Assembly: GCA_037951105.1 (NCBI GenBank)
Contig: JBAMJV010003283.1
Span: 1-64,000, forward strand
Direction of reading: 5' to 3'
Origin: Echinarachnius parma
Taxonomy: Eukaryota; Echinodermata; Echinoidea; Clypeasteroida; Echinarachniidae
DNA: 64,000 bases
This document shows positions 57,586-64,000 of the stretch, in pieces. The notes beneath the pieces are model-generated. The model did not search any database. It worked only from the letters and a program-made list of their open reading frames with translations, and was not told the origin of the DNA. The position numbers and the translations under genes are program-made. Within the stretch, counting starts at the first letter, position 1. Each line of letters opens with the position of its first letter.

Positions 57586-59245
57586 GCTGTTATCAATGGA
57601 TGATTTGTAAATCAATGAAAACCGAGTGTTCCAAGTGATTTGCCCATCTAAATTTCCCTCTATATCTTCATGAGAAATTTGTTTGAAAATGGTGTAATTG
57701 TTTTGAGAGATATATACAATGCTAATGGCTCGTTCTTAAGTTATGATGAACAGGTTCGGATAAGTTCCCTATATTCAATACTACTCATTAATTTCTGCAA
57801 TACCCCTAAACTGGAAAGCAGTTATGAGGCATAATTTCATTGAAAATGCTGGAGAACGTTCTGATGAACGATTTGATCTCTTTCTACAAGTTAAAAGAAC
57901 CACAAAATTTTGATATACCATGTTTGTTAAAGAGCATTGCTCACCAATTTCTGATTTAAATCGGGAACATGTGATTATTACTTGTTCATTTACATTTCAG
58001 TTGTGTGGTATACTTACTGAAACAGTCTGTAATACATGTATTGATACATTCTGTAATACATGTATTAATACACTCTGTAATACATGTATTACATTAATTT
58101 TAGATAGCCACTTGTCTATAAGTAAAGAAGTCGATTATTAGTCTTTTGCGTTGAGATATTTAAAGCATTTTGTTGGTGAAGGAAGCTGGGAGTTTTGCAA
58201 GTACATGTAGTTTTAATATGAGAGAGTGCAGGCAATCATACAAAATAATCCCACTTAATAACCAAATAAATCAAGTAAATTTTGGTTAAGATAAAAACTC
58301 TTTATGTCTTGATTTGTAACTTAGACTTTGGGAAAAAGGGGATTTATTCCTTTTCTCGAACATTTCTGAGTGAAATCTTACAGACCAACAAATTAGAAAA
58401 CGACTGTCATAATAGGTACATTTGTACTCAGCGATGGATTCCCCTTTAACCCATTGAGAACGAAGACCACATTATATTTATTGCTAAAAGGAATAAATCT
58501 CTATTGTATCATCAAATTGGCAATAGAAGAAACTTGATGTTTTGTGTAGACAAAATAAAATATGCACATTTGGCAATCCTTTCCAATCTAAAACATTGCC
58601 AATTTGCACCTAAAATAATGATCTTCAATCTGTTTATGTTGCCAATTTGAGAATTCTCAGATTATTTTGCCTAAAACAATTCCTACAATGTATGAGCCGT
58701 CGCAACATTTAACTGTGACAAATGAGGGCTCATATTTTGCAGTATACTTTTCTCTTTCTTTTGGTACATAATTCAGAACCCTTTTGTGATGTTTTTGTCA
58801 GTTACCCAGTTGTGCGCGTTCTGTCCAATTAGATTTGCACATTTTTGAACGCGAGATCTGTGGATTATAATTGGCTGCGTCTCTTTCCGCGGTAGGGTTC
58901 TGGTATATGCTAGCTTGTGAAGGTCCAGATCACATTGTTAGCCACAGTATACTTGCTAGTGCACTTAAATTATCTTTATTATTATCTTGACTTATTGATT
59001 ATTTGATACATTACTCTGAATTATTCTATTTTGATATTCTCTAAAAAGTTATTATATTTGATTTTCTATTACACTTTCTTACTATTACGCTGAATTATTT
59101 ATTCAAATTATATACTATGTTACTATTGAAATATGAATTTAAATAATTGCATTCTAATGTCACCTAGGAACTGGCAGATTACAATGTACTTGATATCGCA
59201 CTTAAATTATTATTACTATTATCTGGAGCTATTATTAGATATATA
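57586..59245. repeat. Dispersed repeat S, copy 3
   Basis: GCTGTTATCAATGGATGATT onward, collinear with copy 1 across about 1.65 kb, with the unoccupied TTAA at 57,736-57,739. Confidence 0.85.
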
Positions 59246-59927
59246 TATTATATTATATTTTACTTTCCATTACACTTACTTACTATTACGCTGAATTATT
59301 TATCCAAATTATATACTATGTTGAAATATGATTCTCAATAATTTAATTTTAATGTTGTTCATTATACTATTTTACTGCCCTGCGCTGGCAATTATATGCC
59401 AGTGTCCTGGGTTATGTATTTCTTTTTATTTTGTTGACGAATTTTGACTAATAAAGTGATGATTTTAAAAACCTATAAGGTTCTTGATAATGTTTTTTAA
59501 TTAGGTGCTCTCTATTCAAGCTGTGCTTTTAGAGATGTTCACCTCCAATTATATTGTTTTGTAAATGTTTGTTACTGAAAATATTTGGAAATATATGTTG
59601 TATTGAACTTGAACTTAAACTAAATGCCAAGTGTAGGCCTACTTATTGTTCTCCCTGTCATGATCGAAGGGGAAATATGAGATGCATTGTCACTATAGAG
59701 GGAAATATTTATTTATTTATTTATTTTGGTATACATTTCAAACTGATCAGCAGCAGTGCTGAAAGGATCAGTGTACATTGAACTTCAAAACATACATACT
59801 ATAAATAATACAATATAATTGAAATATAAACATGCATTATTGTCACTAAGAGGGGAAATATGAACTTATAATTCCCCTTTGTCACTTTTCACTAAGAGGG
59901 GAAATATGAACTTATTATTCCCCTTAA

Positions 59928-60137
59928 GCCTGGCGCAGACAGAGCCGACTCGACCCGATCCGACTGGTTTTAATCAGGCTAGAGTTGGGCCCGGTCGGTC
60001 GGAGCAGATTTATCGTGTTGAATCGGCCCCAACTGGCATCCGACTGTCTCTCGACTGGCAAAATATGTGTCGCGAGGCACTGAAAACTGAGCCGATCGGA
60101 ATGACAACCAGTCGAGTCGGCTCTGTCTGCGCCGGGC
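59928..60137. mobile_element. 210-bp MITE, tandem copy 1
   Basis: GCCTGGCGCAGACAGAGCCG to CGGCTCTGTCTGCGCCGGGC, the same family and length as 24,371-24,580. Confidence 0.9.
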
Positions 60138-60190
60138 ATTATGGTCACTTTTCACTAAGAGGGGAAATATGAACTTATTATTCCCCTTAA

Positions 60191-60400
60191 GCCTGGCGCA
60201 GACAGAGCCGACTCGACCCGATCCGACTGGTTTTAATCAGGCTAGAGTTGGGCCCGGTCGGTCGGAGCAGATTTATCGTGTTGAATCGGCCCCAACTGGC
60301 ATCCGACTGTCTCTCGACTGGCAAAATATGTGTCGCGAGGCACTGAAAACTGAGCCGATCGGAATGACAACCAGTCGAGTCGGCTCTGTCTGCGCCGGGC
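60191..60400. mobile_element. 210-bp MITE, tandem copy 2
   Basis: Practically identical to the copy 263 bp upstream, so amplified as part of the tandem unit rather than by separate insertion. Confidence 0.9.
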
Positions 60401-60483
60401 ATTATGGTCACTTTTCACTAAGAGGGGAAATATGAACTTATTATTCCCCTTATGGTCACTTTTCACTAAGAGGGGAAATATGA

Positions 60484-62925
60484 AATTATTCTCAAGTTCA
60501 ACTGTTCAAGTTCAGTTTATTTCACATCACATTAAAAATACATCAAAATATACATCAAAATATATATACATAGGGAACAGTATAGAAAACAGTATTCAAG
60601 AGTATAAACAAACATCTAAAACATCTACACACAGCTATACAAGGACATGATAAAATCATAATAATAAGCCGTAGAGGATGTGAGGGAAAGGCAAAGGCCA
60701 TTGGCCTGTCAAGGCCTTTTCCCTTTTTTAAACTACAACTTATTGAAATAAATATCAAAATTAATTACAAAAACACACGTAAAAAGCAGACGTTTAAATT
60801 ATGGATCTATTGTAATAACGTATAATTCAATAATCCTTTATACTTCCTTTTAAAATTACCTAGAGTTGGACACTGTTCGAGTTCATCAGGCAAATCATTC
60901 CACACTATCGCACCTTGATAACTAATAATTGATCTAGAAAATTTATATTTACAGAACGGAGTATATATTTTATGTGAGTTCCTTGTTTTATACACATTTA
61001 CATCCCTATTATATTTAAAATATCCATCAAAAAGGGGAGGTAATAATTTTTTGAAATATGAATACATAAAACATGCAGTCTGCAATTTATTTATGTCATA
61101 TACATTTAATATTTTCAATTTCAAAAATAAATCATGTGTATGTGCTAAATAATGTGATTTAGTAATCGCACGGACAGCCCTTTTCTGTAATAAAAACAAT
61201 CTATTCAATAAATAAAATGAGCAATTGCCCCATACAATATTACAATAACTTAAATGTGATAAAACCATACTATTATATATATATATTCACTAAAATTCGC
61301 AAAGGCAAAATATATTTCAAATTATTTAATACTCCAACTATTCTCGAAATATTTAAAGAAATATAACTAATATGCTCATTCCAACTTAATTTTTCATCTA
61401 TAAATACACCAAGAAATTTAGTACATTTTACTTGCTTTATTACAACCCCATTTAATTGAATATTTATCAAATCTTCATTAATATCTAAATGATGTGGTCT
61501 AAATATTATATAACATGTTTTACTGTAATTAATTTGGAGTCTATTAGCTATAAACCATGATTGCACTTTACCCATTTCTACATTAATTACATCATTTAAA
61601 TGTTCTAAATCTTTACCCGACACATATAGGCTAGTATCATCAGCAAACAAAAGTACAGATAAAACATCACTTACATATTGCAAATCATTAACATAAAGCA
61701 AAAACAAAAGAGGTCCCAGGTTAGATCCCTGAGGTACACCAACAGAAATATTTCTATACTGTGAATTATGACCATCTATACATACATACTGTGTCCTATT
61801 ACTTAAATAACTTTGAAACCATTTTAATGCGATACCTCTTATTCCGTAAAAATTAAGTTTTTGTAATAAAATAGAATGATCAATACAATCAAATGCCTTT
61901 GACAAATCTAAAAAAAGTCCTATAACTGTTTTTTTTTTGCTCAAAGGCTTTGGCAAGTTTATCTGTAAAATCAATGAGGGCATGATTAGTACTATATCCT
62001 TTTCTAAATCCAAATTGTTTACTGTATAAAATATTGTGTTTATCAACAAAATGTATCAATTTATTGTATACAATCCTGCTAGTAAGGTCTTCATGTACAG
62101 ATAGGCCGGTTCTCTTCAGATTTCTCTTCACTTTCATGATTTCGATTTTTTTTCTTGTAGGAGCACAGCTTGATGAGAATGGGTCTCGGCTTAGATGTCT
62201 TGTTTCCACTTCCAGGACCCGAGACACGAGGCTTCCCCGATCTATGGCTGCTTTCGATGTCATCCGGCGAGAGTGAGCAGGGAAGGTTTGAATTGAGCGC
62301 TTGGATGACAGCTCGGTCAGTGTTTTCTCCGACCGCTTCTGGAACCCCATACAGCCTGATGGAGTTCCGTCGATTATGTTGTTCTGCATCATGTAACGTG
62401 TTCTGCATGGCATCGATGTGGTCTTTCATCTCGCTGACTGATTTTGACAAGGCTTTCACTTCTTGGGCTTTCTCATCTAGTGAGTTCTGCATGGTTAGTA
62501 GAATTCCATCATGATTTTCAAGTCTATTTTCGGTTTCTAAGATGCGTTTAGAGAGATGTTCCTTCACTTCAACGATTGTGTTTGCGACAATCTTTGCTAC
62601 ACAATTCTGTAGTAGATTTGTGAAGTCAGTATCCTGTAGTAGTTGTTTTATAAAACCCCGAGAAATCAGACTGCGCACAGTTCAAGCTTGGTTTTGACTT
62701 GTCTGATTTCTTTTGGCTTGAGGGTTGTTTTTTTGAAGACTTTTTCCCTTTAATCTTCTGGCTTGTGGATGCAGATGCAGTTCGTTTTGATGTTCTTGTG
62801 TTTGCACTTGCAGGTGTATTCATGATTTCAGTTTCAACATCGTAAGAATCGTCAAGATTTGTTGTCACATTAACAGTGTCGGCCATGATGATCAATATTA
62901 AAAGTTTATTCAAATGCAAACGGAC
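60484..62925 (-). mobile_element. Defective non-LTR retrotransposon (LINE)
   Basis: Read on the minus strand. About 62,885-62,110 encodes an ORF1-like protein in two frames, with a Lys/Ser-rich N-terminus and a coiled coil (KEHLSKRILETENRLENHDG). About 62,110-61,275 encodes a reverse transcriptase core (DLSKAFDCIDHS, VPQGSNLGPLLF, FADDTSLY). About 61,268-60,807 is the C-terminal part (VWGN, WNDLPDELEQCP). Endonuclease and the N-terminal RT are missing: ORF1 runs straight into RT at about 62,110. Frames break at an A run near 61,930 and at a TA run near 61,275. The 3' end has AATAAACTGAACTTGAACAG. Clade probably CR1/L2-like (inference). Inactive. Confidence 0.85.
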
Positions 62926-63194
62926 GTAAATTCATATCATACGAGTCAACTGAAAAAACATGCACTTTGCGTGATCAACGTATTGTATTGCATATACATG
63001 TACGTACTAACTCACGATGTAGTGTGTGGGACTACGTAGGTCGGCTGGCAGCTAGTCGGTGTCATTATTCAGTTCATTATTCAGCTTAAAAATCAAGATT
63101 CATGATATTCGTTACCGTAGATGCTCCAACCAAGCTAACTCATAACTCCTTGCTCCAACCAGGCCATTGAAGATGGTGTTACGACGTTGTTTAG

Positions 63195-63375
63195 AGCATT
63201 TCCTTGATGATATATAAACATTCCCCTTAAAGATAGTGCTTGGTTTTCCTTAAGGGGAAATATAAACATTATTCCCCTTAACGATCGGCCTAGTGCTTGG
63301 TTTTCCTTAAGGGGAAATATAAACATTCCCCTTAACGTCTTCCTAGTGCTTGGTTTTCCTTAAGGGGAATTTTTC
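63195..63375. repeat. Tandem hairpin units TTCCCCTTAA...TTAAGGGGAA
   Basis: Three units, each ATTCCCCTTAA..., TAGTGCTTGGTTTTCCTTAA, GGGGAAATATAAAC. Each can fold as a hairpin between the two TTAAGGGG modules. Confidence 0.8.
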
Positions 63376-63519
63376 AAGCAACCAAAATAATTATGTTTGT
63401 TATGTTCATTCTGAATCTCAAACAAATATTTCAGAATTGTGCATATAATCAAATAGTATCTAATTCATGAAGAACATATGGAAATATGATGGTTAATTGT
63501 CTTAAATCAGCAAATTTCT

Positions 63520-63566
63520 TAAATTCCCCCTAAGGTCGATTTTTATAGCATTCGCCCTAAGGATGG
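63520..63566. repeat. Short piece of repeat family R
   Basis: ATTCCCCCTAAGGTCGATTT and TATAGCATTCGCCCTAAGG recall family R modules, followed by the TTA microsatellite. Confidence 0.55.
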
Positions 63567-63568
63567 TT

Positions 63569-63607
63569 CTAACGTTATTATTATTATTATTATTATTATT
63601 GTTATTG

Positions 63608-63640
<33 letters not shown>

Positions 63641-63667
63641 ATATTATTATTATTATTGTTATTGTTA

Positions 63668-63722
<55 letters not shown>

Positions 63723-63752
63723 AATTATTATTATTATAATTATTATTATTTC
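63569..63752. repeat. (TTA/TTG)n microsatellite
   Basis: TTA triplets with a few TTG over about 180 bp. The poly-Asn open frame is an artefact. Confidence 0.95.
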
Positions 63753-64000
63753 TGTTTTTGTTTTGTTTTGTTTTGTTGTCTTTGTTTTTTTTGTTTTGTT
63801 TTGTTTTTGTGTTTTTTTGGGGGAGGAGGGGTTGTTACCTGCAACCCAAGTCCCCGCCTAGTACGCCGGTGTTTGCCCCTAGCTGTCTTCGCTTGCTTGA
63901 GAGCGCCGTCAAGGATTTCAGTAGTGCGAAGCACTTATGGGAAATTATTATGCACACAGTTGTTGTTGTTTTTTCACAGACCCAGGCAAATAAATAATAA

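Larger units (their letters stand above)
59845..60490. repeat. 263-bp tandem repeat with AGAGGGGAAATATGAAC units
   Basis: The unit is CACTAAGAGGGGAAATATGA plus ACTTATTATTCCCCTTA, followed by the 210-bp MITE. Two full units are practically identical, followed by partial ones. The small AGAGGGGAAATAT module appears at 59,894, 60,158, 60,421 and 60,470 and, diverged, at 59,668. Confidence 0.85.

Noticed and set aside
59879-60435. Two near-identical plus-strand frames of 88-97 codons
   Set aside because: They translate the tandem 210-bp MITE and its flank.
63502-63723. Poly-Asn frame
   Set aside because: Translation of the TTA microsatellite.

Overview
This is a window of animal nuclear DNA. 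It is AT-rich, carries spliced genes with GT-AG introns, and is dominated by small transposable elements. The recognisable proteins are an IGFBP7/KAZALD1-type secreted protein, a single-exon rhodopsin-class GPCR and titin/twitchin-type fibronectin III exons. Together with many tRNA-derived SINEs, foldback elements and TTAA-flanked MITEs they suggest a marine invertebrate deuterostome, most likely an echinoderm. The taxon is an inference, not something read directly from the sequence.

Layout. 0-1 kb: a hairpin MITE, then a possible last exon of an unidentified gene with a frame break. 5.0-6.8 kb (-): a complete-looking two-exon IGFBP-Kazal-Ig gene whose exon phases fit exactly. 7-12.7 kb: repeats, including a tRNA-like element, a foldback element built of short GTTATTCCGAAGG units, and several MITEs. 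12.7-15.0 kb: a GC-rich MITE ending about 90 bp upstream of an intronless 517-residue GPCR (+). 15-31 kb: repeats (TTAA MITEs, an 88-bp satellite of about 15 units, a triple palindromic MITE, nested MITEs) plus one candidate minus-strand exon with an acidic stretch at 27.4 kb. 31-48 kb: repeats, SINEs, a mariner-like MITE, foldbacks and a dispersed repeat present in three copies. 48.45 kb: a Myb/SANT-like exon (+). 48.8-49.2 kb: a large palindrome with two head-to-head tRNA-like copies. 50.0-52.0 kb: a 2-kb inverted-repeat element carrying a recurring TAACGCCGTGAC motif. 53.0-55.6 kb: exons of a giant muscle-type protein (+), with one recently duplicated exon cut short by a SINE-like tail and a last exon ending at repeat sequence. 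55.6-60.5 kb: repeats. 60.5-62.9 kb (-): a broken, internally deleted LINE. 63-64 kb: short TTAAGGGGAAA hairpin units and a long (TTA)n tract.

The most notable signal is a set of at least five MITE families, unrelated in their interiors, that all end in TTAA-AGGG...CCCT-TTAA. The window supplies its own test. A dispersed repeat is interrupted by one of these elements at 37.2-38.1 kb, while two other copies (55.93 and 57.74 kb) keep the unoccupied site with a single TTAA. Two different families also abut the same repeat boundary at 37.05 and 57.58 kb. The protein genes share no evident pathway; they are separate host genes in a repeat-rich neighbourhood.
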